A stretch of 40,042 nt of DNA from JBOGXF01 sp050694275 (GTDB lineage: Bacteria > Actinomycetota > CADDZG01 > WHSQ01). The notes below the pieces were generated by a model. The model saw nothing but the letters and a program-made list of their open reading frames with translations, was not told the DNA's origin and did no database searches. The DNA is taken from positions 1-40,042 of the forward strand of contig JBOGXF010000022.1 in assembly GCA_050694275.1 (NCBI GenBank), written 5' to 3'. Below, piece after piece: positions 31,355-38,957 of this stretch (its first letter is position 1; each line of letters opens with the position of its first letter). The position numbers were made by a program, and so were the translations under genes.

Positions 31355-31543
31355 CTACCGAAAGAGACCGCTCGTGGAGAGGACGAGGTCGGCAGCCGTG
31401 TCTGAGTCGGCGGCGATCTCTTCGCTCTGAAGGTCCTCGAGGACGCGCAGCCATTCGCGTCCCTTGGAGGTGAGGACCGGAGCGGGACCTTCGGACACCA
31501 GCTCGGCGTTGAGCAGGTCTGCGACGATCGGCGATCGAGCCAT
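31355..31543 (-). CDS. Very small protein of unknown function
   Basis: 62 residues starting MARSPIVADLLNAELVSEGP. The ATG at 31543 is fixed by GAAGGAGG six bases upstream; an in-frame GTG five codons earlier overlaps that site and is rejected. The middle is rich in Glu and Asp (EDLQSEEIAADSDTAADL), the end neutral. No homologous family recognised. First gene of a two-gene unit behind a near-consensus sigma-70 promoter with an overlapping palindrome, so it is probably regulated and expressed. Confidence 0.6.
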   Translation of the reverse strand: MARSPIVADLLNAELVSEGPAPVLTSKGREWLRVLEDLQSEEIAADSDTAADLVLSTSGLFR

Positions 31544-31612
31544 GACGTCCTCCTTCACTCGCCGTCGGTTCTGCGCCCTGCATTGGACGACCGGACTCCA
31601 TCCGAATCCTTC

Positions 31613-31641
31613 TCCATAGTGCGGATCGCCGGTCGTGTCAA
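31613..31641 (-). promoter_or_regulatory. Consensus sigma-70 promoter with overlapping dyad
   Basis: On the minus strand TTGACA (31641-31636) is followed after 17 bases by TATGGA (31618-31613), the best -35/-10 match seen in the window, about 70 bases before ATG 31543. A dyad, CGGAT-c-GCCGGT (31623-31633) with ACCGGC-gc-ATCCG (31641-31653), is centred on the -35 box and could be a repressor site. Confidence 0.65.
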
Positions 31642-31711
31642 CCGGCGCATCCGTGCAGCTAGAGGGGCCAAAGGCCAGGTGAGAGGGGGCCGAGATTTTT
31701 TCGCGGACCGC

Positions 31712-32482
31712 CTAGCGGCGCGGCTCCCAGCGGAAGTAGCGGGCCGCAAGGATAAGGCCGGCCGCGCCCCAGAGAGCGATGATGCCGAGGTCGCCGGCGC
31801 GCCAGCCGCTGTCGTTCAGCCCGAGATAGGACACGAACACCCCCTCGACGAAATGCTTGATGGGGAAAAAGCCGGCGAGGCTCGTCAACCACTCGGGCGC
31901 GTTCGTCGTGGGGACGAACACGCCGGAGATGAACAGAAGCGGAAGGACGATCGCGTTGACGATGGGAGGCGCGGCATCCACGTTGGGCACGACCGACGTG
32001 GTCGCGAGGCCGAGCATGCAGAACGCCGCCGCGCCGACAATGAGCATGACGGCGAAGGGCAGGGCGGTCGACGTCGGGAGCGACACGTCGTAGAAGATCA
32101 CGCCGAATGCGAGCGTGATGGCGACCAGCAGGGCCTGGACGAACACCGCGTGGACGACCTTGCCCAGGAGGTACGAGGAGCCGGGCATGGGGGTCCCGCG
32201 CACACGTTTCAGGACACCCTCCTCACGCAGGAAGGTCACGCTTATCGCGATGTTCGTGAACGTGGCGGAGATAACCCCGAATGCGAGGATCGCGGCGGTG
32301 TAGTAGGTCGCGCTGTTGACCCGGCCTCCGGTCGGGAGCCGGGTGACGTCTTCGAAGATGGTCGTGAAGATAACCAGGAAGAGCAGCGGGAAGAGAAACG
32401 TGAAGAACGCGGCCGCGGGATTGCGCCAGAACGACTTGTTCTCGAAAGAGAACTGCCTGACGGTGAGGCCGAGCGCATTCAT
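31712..32482 (-). CDS. ABC-2 type exporter, permease subunit
   Basis: 256 residues with six probable membrane helices (FFTFLFPLLFLVIFTTIF, ILAFGVISATFTNIAISV, ALLVAITLAFGVIFYDV, FAVMLIVGAAAFCMLGL, NAIVLPLLFISGVFVPT, LGIIALWGAAGLILAARYF) and the ABC-2 signature FLREEGVLKRVRGTPMPG between helices two and three. With the ATPase it forms an efflux-type ABC transporter (drug, lipid or polysaccharide; substrate not inferable). Its ATG overlaps the ATPase stop by four bases (ATGA). Confidence 0.92.
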   Translation of the reverse strand: MNALGLTVRQFSFENKSFWRNPAAAFFTFLFPLLFLVIFTTIFEDVTRLPTGGRVNSATYYTAAILAFGVISATFTNIAISVTFLREEGVLKRVRGTPMPGSSYLLGKVVHAVFVQALLVAITLAFGVIFYDVSLPTSTALPFAVMLIVGAAAFCMLGLATTSVVPNVDAAPPIVNAIVLPLLFISGVFVPTTNAPEWLTSLAGFFPIKHFVEGVFVSYLGLNDSGWRAGDLGIIALWGAAGLILAARYFRWEPRR

Positions 32483-33315
32483 TCCGTGTCTCCCGTCACC
32501 GTCTCCGCCGTGAGCTGTAGGTAGACCTCCTCGAGCGTTGTCTTCGCGGATGCTATTTCCGCCAGCTCGATGCCGTTGGCCGCCGCAAGCTCGATCAGTC
32601 GCGCCGCGTCCTTGCGATCGACCGAGAAGGCCGGGCGCGGATCGACTTCGGAACCCCGGACGAGGCCGTCCGGCGTCCCCTCGGCGACGATCTTTCCGCG
32701 CGCGATGATCGCGACCCGATCGGCGAGATACTGCGCCTCGTCCATGTAGTGAGTCGTGAGGAACACGGTCTTGCCGAGCTGCTTGAGGTTCGTGATCATC
32801 TGCCACGCGTTGCGGCGAGCGGACGGATCGAAACCGGTCGTCGGCTCGTCCAGAAACAGGAGCTCTGGGTCGCCGGCAAGTCCGATCGCGACGTCCAGCC
32901 TGCGTTGCTGGCCCCCGGACAGCTTGCGCACGAGCGTGTCTCGTTTCTCGCCCAGCCCGACGACCTCGATGATCTCGTCGAGAGGCAAGGGGGCCGGGTA
33001 GTAGCCCCGATAGAGCTCGAGCACCTCCGCTACGGTCAGAAAGCGCTCGACACCGGTCTCCTGGAGGACGATCCCGATTCGTTGCTTGAAGGAGCGCTCG
33101 CCCTTGGCGGGATCGTGTCCCAAAACGTGAACGTCGCCGGAGCTGCGTGTACGGTGCCCCTCGAGGATCTCGACCGTCGTCGTTTTTCCGGCGCCGTTGG
33201 GTCCGAGCAGCGCAAACACCTCGCCCGAGGCGACCTCGAGGTCTATGCCGCGCACGGCATCGACGTCTCCGTAGCTCTTGGTGAGACCGCGCACTGCGAT
33301 TGCAGGAGCCATCAT
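32479..33315 (-). CDS. ABC-2 type exporter, ATP-binding subunit
   Basis: 278-residue ATPase (ABC-2/DrrA/CcmA-like). Walker A GPNGAGKTT (38-46), Q-loop VLQETG, signature LSGGQ (132-136), Walker B LLFLDEPTT (152-160) and switch TTHYMDEAQ; a C-terminal extension (about 225-278) is typical of drug exporters. Start is uncertain: ATG 33315 is used; ATG 33312 and 33327 are also in frame. Divergent from the AidB-like gene, with -10 boxes overlapping in the short gap. Confidence 0.94.
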   Translation of the reverse strand: MMAPAIAVRGLTKSYGDVDAVRGIDLEVASGEVFALLGPNGAGKTTTVEILEGHRTRSSGDVHVLGHDPAKGERSFKQRIGIVLQETGVERFLTVAEVLELYRGYYPAPLPLDEIIEVVGLGEKRDTLVRKLSGGQQRRLDVAIGLAGDPELLFLDEPTTGFDPSARRNAWQMITNLKQLGKTVFLTTHYMDEAQYLADRVAIIARGKIVAEGTPDGLVRGSEVDPRPAFSVDRKDAARLIELAAANGIELAEIASAKTTLEEVYLQLTAETVTGDTE

Positions 33316-33326
33316 TCGAGCGAGCA

Positions 33327-33333
33327 TAAAGTA
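33327..33333. promoter_or_regulatory. Overlapping divergent -10 boxes, ABC exporter / AidB-like
   Basis: TAAAGT on the + strand (33327-33332) and TACTTT on the minus strand (33333-33328) cover the same seven base pairs. The + box ends six bases before ATG 33339 (leaderless). The minus start would fall near 33321, six bases before ATG 33315. The two predicted start points are about 18 bases apart. Confidence 0.55.
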
Positions 33334-33338
33334 GGGGC

Positions 33339-35000
33339 ATGGAGGGCTTCTTGCAGACGCCGCCGAGGTTGTCGGATGCTTGGGCCACCGATCCCACTTT
33401 GCGGGAGGGGCTGCGGTGGCATCTCGGAGACGAGTTCTTCGCGGCCGCCGAGCCCGAGCTCCAGGAGATGGGCAGGCTCTCGACGTCCGACGATGTCCTC
33501 GCGCTCGCGGCGCAGGCCGAGCGCGAGCCCCCCCAGCACATCCCGTATTCCGCATGGGGCGACCGGATAGACGAGATTCGCGTCTCCGACGCCTATTACG
33601 AGCTCGGTCGCATCGGGATAGAGGCCGGCGTCACCGCGCTCCCCTACGAGAAGACCCCCTACGAGGAGTCGGCGCGCCTCGTGTGGGCCGGGCTCCTCGC
33701 CCTGTGGAGCCCGTCGTCCGGCATGTACTCGTGTCCCGTCGCCATGACCGACGCGGCGGCGCGCACTCTGATCGTCAACGGCGATGCGCCCGAGATCGTG
33801 GAGCGCCTCACCACCCGAGACTTCGAGCGCGCGTGGAGCAGCGGACAGTGGATGACCGAAACCGCCGGAGGCTCCGACGTGGGCCGGACCGGGACCGTGG
33901 CCCGGCGCGACGAGTCGGGCGCGTGGCGCCTGTACGGCACCAAGTGGTTCACGAGCGCGACCACGTCGGAGATGGCGCTCACGCTCGCGCGGCCCGAGGG
34001 CGCTCCCGAGGGAGCGCGTGGTCTCGCGCTGTTCCGGATCAACCGTATGCTCGACGACGGCACCCGTAACGCGATCCTGGTTCGGCGTCTCAAGGACAAG
34101 CTCGGCACGCGGTCGCTGCCCACCGCCGAGCTCGAGCTTCAGGGCGCTATTGCACATCCCATCGGTGATCCCCTCGAGGGCGGGGGCGTTCGGCGCATCT
34201 CGACGATGCTCAACATCACGCGTATCCACAACGCAATCGGCTCGATCGCATCGTTGGCGAGAGGCCTGGCGAGCGCGCGCGCCTATGCGCGCGTGCGCGA
34301 GGTGTTCGGGCGCCCGCTGCACGAGATGCCCGCCCACCGCGCGACGCTGGTCGACCTCGCGGTCGATCACGCCGCCGCGGTCGCCCTGGTCCTCAGATGC
34401 TGCGAGCTCACCGGCAAGGTCGAGAATGAACGCGCCACCGGCGACGAGGTCTCCATCCTGCGCGGGCTCACCCCCCTCACGAAGCTCGCCACCGCGCGCT
34501 GGGCGGTTGCCGGCGCGGCCGAGGTGATGGAAGCGATCGGCGGGGTCGCCTACTGCGAGGACTCGATGATCCCGGCCCTCGTGAGGAACACGCACGTCCA
34601 GCCCATCTGGGAGGGGACCACCAACGTCCTGTCCCTCGATTTCCTGCGCGCCGCGGCCAAGGTGGGCGCGCTGTCCGCGCTCCTGGTAGACGCGCGCGCC
34701 ACGGTCGAGACCGTTTCCGACGACCCGGCGGTGGCCGATGTCGCCACCGCCGTCAAGCGGGCGTTGGGCGAGCTCGAGGAACGGGCGGCGCGCATGCAGG
34801 CCGAGGACACGCCCGAGGCGGGCGCGCGGTCGCTCGCGATGGGGATGGCGACGACCTACGCGTGCGCGCGGCTGTGCGCTCAGGGGGCGTGGGCGGCGGC
34901 GAGAGGGGACCGGCGCACGGCGGCGATCGCCGCCCGGCTCGCGGCGCGTGGCCTCGTCCCTCCCGAAGCGCCCGTCGACCTCGCGCTCGCCTTCGAGTGA
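33339..35000 (+). CDS. AidB-like acyl-CoA dehydrogenase
   Basis: 553-residue flavoprotein of the acyl-CoA dehydrogenase family, longer than the 380-residue housekeeping type and matching the AidB branch. Seen: SGQWMTETAGGSDVGRTGTV (FAD/substrate loop with TE-GGSD), GTKWFTSATTSEMALTLARP, RLKDKLGTRSLPTAELELQG, TRIHNAIGSIASLARGLASA, and EAIGGVAYCEDSMIPALVRN followed by PIWEGTTNVLSLDFLR. AidB of E. coli limits alkylation damage and binds DNA; other members oxidise acyl-CoAs, and the role here is open. ATG 33339 has no Shine-Dalgarno sequence and lies six bases behind TAAAGT. Confidence 0.92.
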   Translation: MEGFLQTPPRLSDAWATDPTLREGLRWHLGDEFFAAAEPELQEMGRLSTSDDVLALAAQAEREPPQHIPYSAWGDRIDEIRVSDAYYELGRIGIEAGVTALPYEKTPYEESARLVWAGLLALWSPSSGMYSCPVAMTDAAARTLIVNGDAPEIVERLTTRDFERAWSSGQWMTETAGGSDVGRTGTVARRDESGAWRLYGTKWFTSATTSEMALTLARPEGAPEGARGLALFRINRMLDDGTRNAILVRRLKDKLGTRSLPTAELELQGAIAHPIGDPLEGGGVRRISTMLNITRIHNAIGSIASLARGLASARAYARVREVFGRPLHEMPAHRATLVDLAVDHAAAVALVLRCCELTGKVENERATGDEVSILRGLTPLTKLATARWAVAGAAEVMEAIGGVAYCEDSMIPALVRNTHVQPIWEGTTNVLSLDFLRAAAKVGALSALLVDARATVETVSDDPAVADVATAVKRALGELEERAARMQAEDTPEAGARSLAMGMATTYACARLCAQGAWAAARGDRRTAAIAARLAARGLVPPEAPVDLALAFE

Positions 35001-35013
35001 CGGCTCGAGCCTT

Positions 35014-35019
35014 TACCAT
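35014..35019 (+). promoter_or_regulatory. -10 box for the RpiB-like gene, leaderless spacing
   Basis: TACCAT ends exactly six bases before ATG 35026, in the 25-base gap after the AidB-like gene. It matches the boxes at 16229 and 16206 in sequence and spacing. Confidence 0.5.
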
Positions 35020-35025
35020 CGCGTC

Positions 35026-35469
35026 ATGAAAGTCGTGCTCGGATCCGACGAGAAGAACCTGCTCACCGACGCGGTCGTCACCGACCTCGAGGAGAGGGGC
35101 CATGACGTCGCGCTCGTGGGCCCGCCCGGGGAAGAGGACATCCAGTGGGCCGAGATCGGTCAACGGGTCGGCGAGATGGTGGCGGCCGGCGAGGCCGACA
35201 CCGGGGTGCTGTTCTGCTGGACCGGCACCGGCGCATCGATCGCCGCCAACAAGGTCCCCGGCGTACGCGCGGCCCTGTGCACGGACGCCGGCACCGCCGA
35301 GGGCGCGCGCAAGTGGAACGATGCGAACGTCCTCGTCATGGGGTTACGGTTGACGAGCCCGACGGTGGCTTCGGAGATGCTCGACGCGTGGTTCTCGACC
35401 GACCCCGATCCCTCCGAAGCCGACAACATCGCGCGGGTCGAGCCCACGCACGCTCAACCCATTAGGTAA
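35026..35469 (+). CDS. RpiB/LacA/LacB-family protein, variant active site
   Basis: 147 residues with the RpiB fold pattern: VVLGSDEKN at the N-terminus, GVLFCWTGTGASIAANKVPG in the middle and NDANVLVMGLRL near the end. Normal RpiB enzymes interconvert ribose and ribulose 5-phosphates with Cys in CGTGIG and His in HNDAN. Here Cys64 is kept but followed by Trp (CWTGTG), SDH is SDE (Glu9), and the histidine is Trp97 (KWNDAN). The substrate is therefore probably not plain ribose 5-phosphate. Overlaps the convergent E2 gene by eight bases. Confidence 0.85.
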   Translation: MKVVLGSDEKNLLTDAVVTDLEERGHDVALVGPPGEEDIQWAEIGQRVGEMVAAGEADTGVLFCWTGTGASIAANKVPGVRAALCTDAGTAEGARKWNDANVLVMGLRLTSPTVASEMLDAWFSTDPDPSEADNIARVEPTHAQPIR

Positions 35470-36271
35470 GCGCCGGCTCGAAGCGCTTGGGGTCCTCGAG
35501 GTAGTCGCGCGTGGAGCGCGCCAGGCGCGCGGCGTGGAAACCGTCGAGGTACCGATGGTCCATCGTCGCGCTGAGGGTCACCAGAGGTCGTGGCTCGATG
35601 CGCCCCTCGACGACCGCCGGCTTGACGGCGACCTCGCCTACGAGAACGAGGAACGGGATCCGGTAGTAGGGCGACAGGGGGGCATACGCGTGCTGGATGC
35701 CGAACATCCCGACCGAGCTCACCATCACGCTTCCGAACGCTTGCCGGGGCAGACCGTGCTGCTTGAGGTCGAGGTCGAGGTCCGAGGTCAGCCACGCCGC
35801 GCCCCGCATCGCGTAGTGAAGCAGCCGCCGCGGAGTGCGGGCGAGCATCCGCTTCGTCTTGCCGAACTCGGCGTCATCACCACCGCGCAACCGACCGGCC
35901 CGCTCCGATAGCTCGCGCGCAATGTCGACGACGGGTTTCTCGTCGGCTCGCTCGACCTTGACGCCCGACAGCTCCGTGCCCTCGGCCATCGAGGCGATGA
36001 AGAAGACGTCTACGGTGTCACGCTGAATGAAGTGCCCTCGGTACATCCGCACGTTGAGATCGGGATGCTCGCCGAGGGCGTGGGCGAGGGCCTTGCCCAC
36101 CATGTGGGTCATCGTAAGTCGCACGCCGGTTGCCTCGCGAGCCGCGTCGATGAACTCGAGCGCCGCGGTGGCGTCGAGCTCGAGGTCTCCGTAGATCTGA
36201 GGATCGTTCGGGTGCCCCCACGTCGCCGCGGAGATCTTGCGCCATCCCTGGATCTTCATCCGAAAGCCCAT
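35462..36271 (-). CDS. Free-standing 2-oxoacid dehydrogenase E2 catalytic domain
   Basis: 269-residue acyltransferase domain of the E2/chloramphenicol acetyltransferase type, with catalytic His239 in HRYLDG (the HxxxD motif) and the lead-in RMKIQGWRKIS. There is no lipoyl or E1/E3-binding domain, so it cannot serve as a normal dehydrogenase-complex core alone. ATG 36271 is fixed by AGGAGG seven bases upstream; an upstream in-frame extension is rejected. It may acylate another acceptor or work with a separate lipoyl protein. Confidence 0.9.
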   Translation of the reverse strand: MGFRMKIQGWRKISAATWGHPNDPQIYGDLELDATAALEFIDAAREATGVRLTMTHMVGKALAHALGEHPDLNVRMYRGHFIQRDTVDVFFIASMAEGTELSGVKVERADEKPVVDIARELSERAGRLRGGDDAEFGKTKRMLARTPRRLLHYAMRGAAWLTSDLDLDLKQHGLPRQAFGSVMVSSVGMFGIQHAYAPLSPYYRIPFLVLVGEVAVKPAVVEGRIEPRPLVTLSATMDHRYLDGFHAARLARSTRDYLEDPKRFEPALT

Positions 36272-36339
36272 GCCCACCTCCTGGTGGGCCACAGCATAGG
36301 CCTTTGTCAATCGAAGCAGCGCGGTCGATCACCGTTGCG

Positions 36340-37773
36340 TCAAGGACACTGTTCCCCGCTGCACCGCGCGTATCTCCTGAGCAGGGTCATCAGGCGGGCG
36401 ATGCGTGGAGCCCCAAGATCGTTCGAGCGATCACCTCCAGCGAGCACGTTGCGAAGCTCGTATGGATCCCGATCCAGCCGGTAGTACTCGAGGAACCTTC
36501 CTTCGCCCGGCCCTAACGCGGAGTAAACGGTGAACCGATATCGATCGGCGATGATCCCTCGCCAGCGTGGACGCTGTTTGACCCTGCTCCCGAACTCCTC
36601 TATGTAGAGATGTCTGCGTCGCTTCTCTTGCAGAAGCGACATGCCATCAAACGCGGAGTCCTCGTCGGCCTCGAGCCCGGCAGCGTCTACGATCGTTGGG
36701 GCGATGTCGATGTTTGCCACCAGCCGGTCATCGGTCGCCCCCTCGGGAAGCCGACCCGGATACCTCACGAAGAAGGGGACCCGGACGGACTCTCGATAGG
36801 GCAACCGTTTGCCGATCGCCCCGTGCTCGCCCCACAGATACCCGTTGTCCGAAACGAAAAAGGCGAGGGTGTTCGAGATCTCGCCCGATCGCCTGAGCTC
36901 GGTGAAAATCGCCGTGACGAGATCGTCGACCGACATCAGGGTCCGGAGCTGGAGAGCACGAACCTGCCTGCCGGTCTCGGTCGGGTCTTCGCTCTCGAGC
37001 TCGGAGGGGAACCGCGGCCCTCCTCGCAGCTCCGACACGAACTCGGGCTTGTCGGTCACATCCGGTTCCTCGATGTTGGGAGCGGGATGCCACGCCGGAA
37101 CCGGCGCGTCGGAGTAGCGCGCCTCGGGCGTAAAGGGGGGGTGCGGCGCATTGGGAGCCACGTAGAGCAACCACGGGGTCGAGTCCTGTTGTTCGAAATC
37201 CCTGAGAAACCGAACCGCGTATTCCTCCACGAAGGCCGTGGAATATTTCTCTACATTCTTGATACTGCCGTCGAGGTTGGCGCGAACGCCCCGGTATCGG
37301 CCCCCAGCTACCGCCCATCTGTCGAAATCGGCGGGGTTGCGTGCGAGCGTCCAGTCGTTGAAGTACTTCCCGACGATGGCGGTGTTGTAGCCGGCGCTCC
37401 GTAGGCGATGCTGGATGGTGGAGTCGAAATCGAACTGCTTGGTCACGTGATTCTTCTTGACGCCATGGTTGTGCGCGTAACGCCCGGTGAAGATGGAGGC
37501 TCTCGACGGACAGCAGAGGGGAGTCGTCACATATCCGCGCGTGAAGTGAACGCCTCCATCCATGAACCAACGCCGTAGCGCCGGCATCACGTCCAAGGTG
37601 TCGGTGCGTTGATCGTCGGTCACGATGATCAGAACGTTGGGGGCAGAACGCCGGTCGCGGGTTGGTTGATCGAGGGTTCGCCGCGAAGCCACGAAGGCGA
37701 TCCCGGCGGAGGCCGCGAGCGTGCTCGCCGCGAGGAACGCCGCGGTGGCTGCCCACCGCTTTTTCCTATCCAT
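36340..37773 (-). CDS. Membrane-anchored or exported sulfatase
   Basis: 477-residue type I sulfatase. An N-terminal hydrophobic segment (about 8-30) anchors or exports it. Metal ligands Asp53-Asp54 (VTDDQRTDT), the formylglycine motif C87-C-P-S-R91, KKNH and FVSDNGYLWGEHG are present. Family members hydrolyse sulfate esters of sugars or glycolipids after Cys87 is converted to formylglycine by a dedicated enzyme, not seen here. Next to DUF2304-glycosyltransferase and epimerase genes, so a sulfated surface glycan is a possible substrate. Confidence 0.92.
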   Translation of the reverse strand: MDRKKRWAATAAFLAASTLAASAGIAFVASRRTLDQPTRDRRSAPNVLIIVTDDQRTDTLDVMPALRRWFMDGGVHFTRGYVTTPLCCPSRASIFTGRYAHNHGVKKNHVTKQFDFDSTIQHRLRSAGYNTAIVGKYFNDWTLARNPADFDRWAVAGGRYRGVRANLDGSIKNVEKYSTAFVEEYAVRFLRDFEQQDSTPWLLYVAPNAPHPPFTPEARYSDAPVPAWHPAPNIEEPDVTDKPEFVSELRGGPRFPSELESEDPTETGRQVRALQLRTLMSVDDLVTAIFTELRRSGEISNTLAFFVSDNGYLWGEHGAIGKRLPYRESVRVPFFVRYPGRLPEGATDDRLVANIDIAPTIVDAAGLEADEDSAFDGMSLLQEKRRRHLYIEEFGSRVKQRPRWRGIIADRYRFTVYSALGPGEGRFLEYYRLDRDPYELRNVLAGGDRSNDLGAPRIARLMTLLRRYARCSGEQCP

Positions 37774-37833
37774 AGATCCGGACGGCAGAACAGAAAGGCT
37801 GTGCTGCGAGTGGTCCGGCTACCAATCGGGGCA

Positions 37834-38889
37834 CTACCCAAGCCAGGTCCGCAGGAGGGAACGAGCGTAGCCGTACCCGTACCGGAGGAGGTGCGGCTTC
37901 TTGGAGCTGCCGGCCAGTCTCTTGTTGAAGGTGCAGGATACTTCCCTGACCCGCAGGCCCGACTTCACCGCCGCAACGGTCACCTCGCTGGCGTGGAACT
38001 GGTTCTCCCTGAACTCCAAGATCCGGAGGGCGTCGGCCGTAAAGGCACGGAAGCCGCTGGCAGGATCCGTGATCTCGGTCCGCGTCATCCACGACGTGAG
38101 CAAGGCGAAGACCTTCAGGCCCTGGGATCGTCCTAATAGGGGCTGCTCATAGGCTCCGAGCACGCGCGATCCGTGAACGACGTCGGCTGTGCCGTCGAGG
38201 ATTGGCTCGATCAGCCGGGGCAGCTCCTGGGGATCGTATTGCCCGTCGGCGTCGACCGTGGCGATCACGTCCGCCCCCCGCAGGAGCGCGATGCGATATC
38301 CGAGCGCCAGCGCCGCGCCCTGCCCTCTCCGCAGATCCCTGCAGACCACCAGCGCCCCATGCCAGCGCGCCGCCGACTCGGTGGCGTCGTTGGAGCCATC
38401 CGAGACCACGACCTTCTCGACCTTCAGGCCCGAGATCTCGTCCGGTATCAGAGACAATACGCGCGCGATGCTCGCCTCCTCGTCGTAGGCGGGGATCACG
38501 ACGGCGAGCTTCGTCGGGGAGCGCGACGAGTCGTGCTCACCCCCGTGTTCCATCTCGAACCACCGAGCGGCGATGCGGTCCGCGTATCCTCCGAGCATCT
38601 GCTCCAGCCGGTCGGTCTTAGCGAACGCTCTCAGGAGCAGGATGAAGACGAGAATGTTGGATAGCACCAGCACCCCAATGACTCGGCGTGCGTCGCCCGG
38701 CGGGAACCCGAGCTGCCGCAGGATCGGGTCGACGGAGCTGGGGGCCACGGACACGAGGATGAGGCCACCCGCGAGCGCGCCCATGATCAGCGCGTCGGGC
38801 ACGCGCAGCGATCGCCGCCGATAACCGCGTGCGGCTAGGATCAGCAACACTACGGCCACCACCAGGCCGAAGATGCGCAGAACGATCAT
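37834..38889 (-). CDS. DUF2304 - family 2 glycosyltransferase fusion
   Basis: 351 residues. The first part (1-115) is a DUF2304 membrane domain with three helices (about 4-20, 34-50, 70-88) and a following helix. The second is a GT-A family 2 transferase: VVIPAYDEEASIARVL (130-145), VVSDGSND (161-168), the DxD-type DADGQY (213-218) and SGFRAFTADAL. This resembles dolichol/polyprenyl-phosphate mannosyl- or glucosyl-transferases, which make lipid-linked sugars at the inner membrane leaflet. Usually DUF2304 and GT2 are separate neighbouring genes. Intergenic 37774-37833 upstream carries a lone CGAGTGGTC (37807-37815). Confidence 0.9.
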   Translation of the reverse strand: MIVLRIFGLVVAVVLLILAARGYRRRSLRVPDALIMGALAGGLILVSVAPSSVDPILRQLGFPPGDARRVIGVLVLSNILVFILLLRAFAKTDRLEQMLGGYADRIAARWFEMEHGGEHDSSRSPTKLAVVIPAYDEEASIARVLSLIPDEISGLKVEKVVVSDGSNDATESAARWHGALVVCRDLRRGQGAALALGYRIALLRGADVIATVDADGQYDPQELPRLIEPILDGTADVVHGSRVLGAYEQPLLGRSQGLKVFALLTSWMTRTEITDPASGFRAFTADALRILEFRENQFHASEVTVAAVKSGLRVREVSCTFNKRLAGSSKKPHLLRYGYGYARSLLRTWLG

Positions 38890-38957
38890 CAGGCCTCACA
38901 CATGGTCCGGATGGCCGGTTCCCTGGTTCGGTTCTTTCAGCACGGAAAAGAGCGTAC

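Noticed and set aside
37807..37815. A fourth CGAGTGGTC palindrome upstream of the sulfatase gene
   Set aside because: The 9-mer is exact but no complementary arm follows; counted only as a lone half-site.
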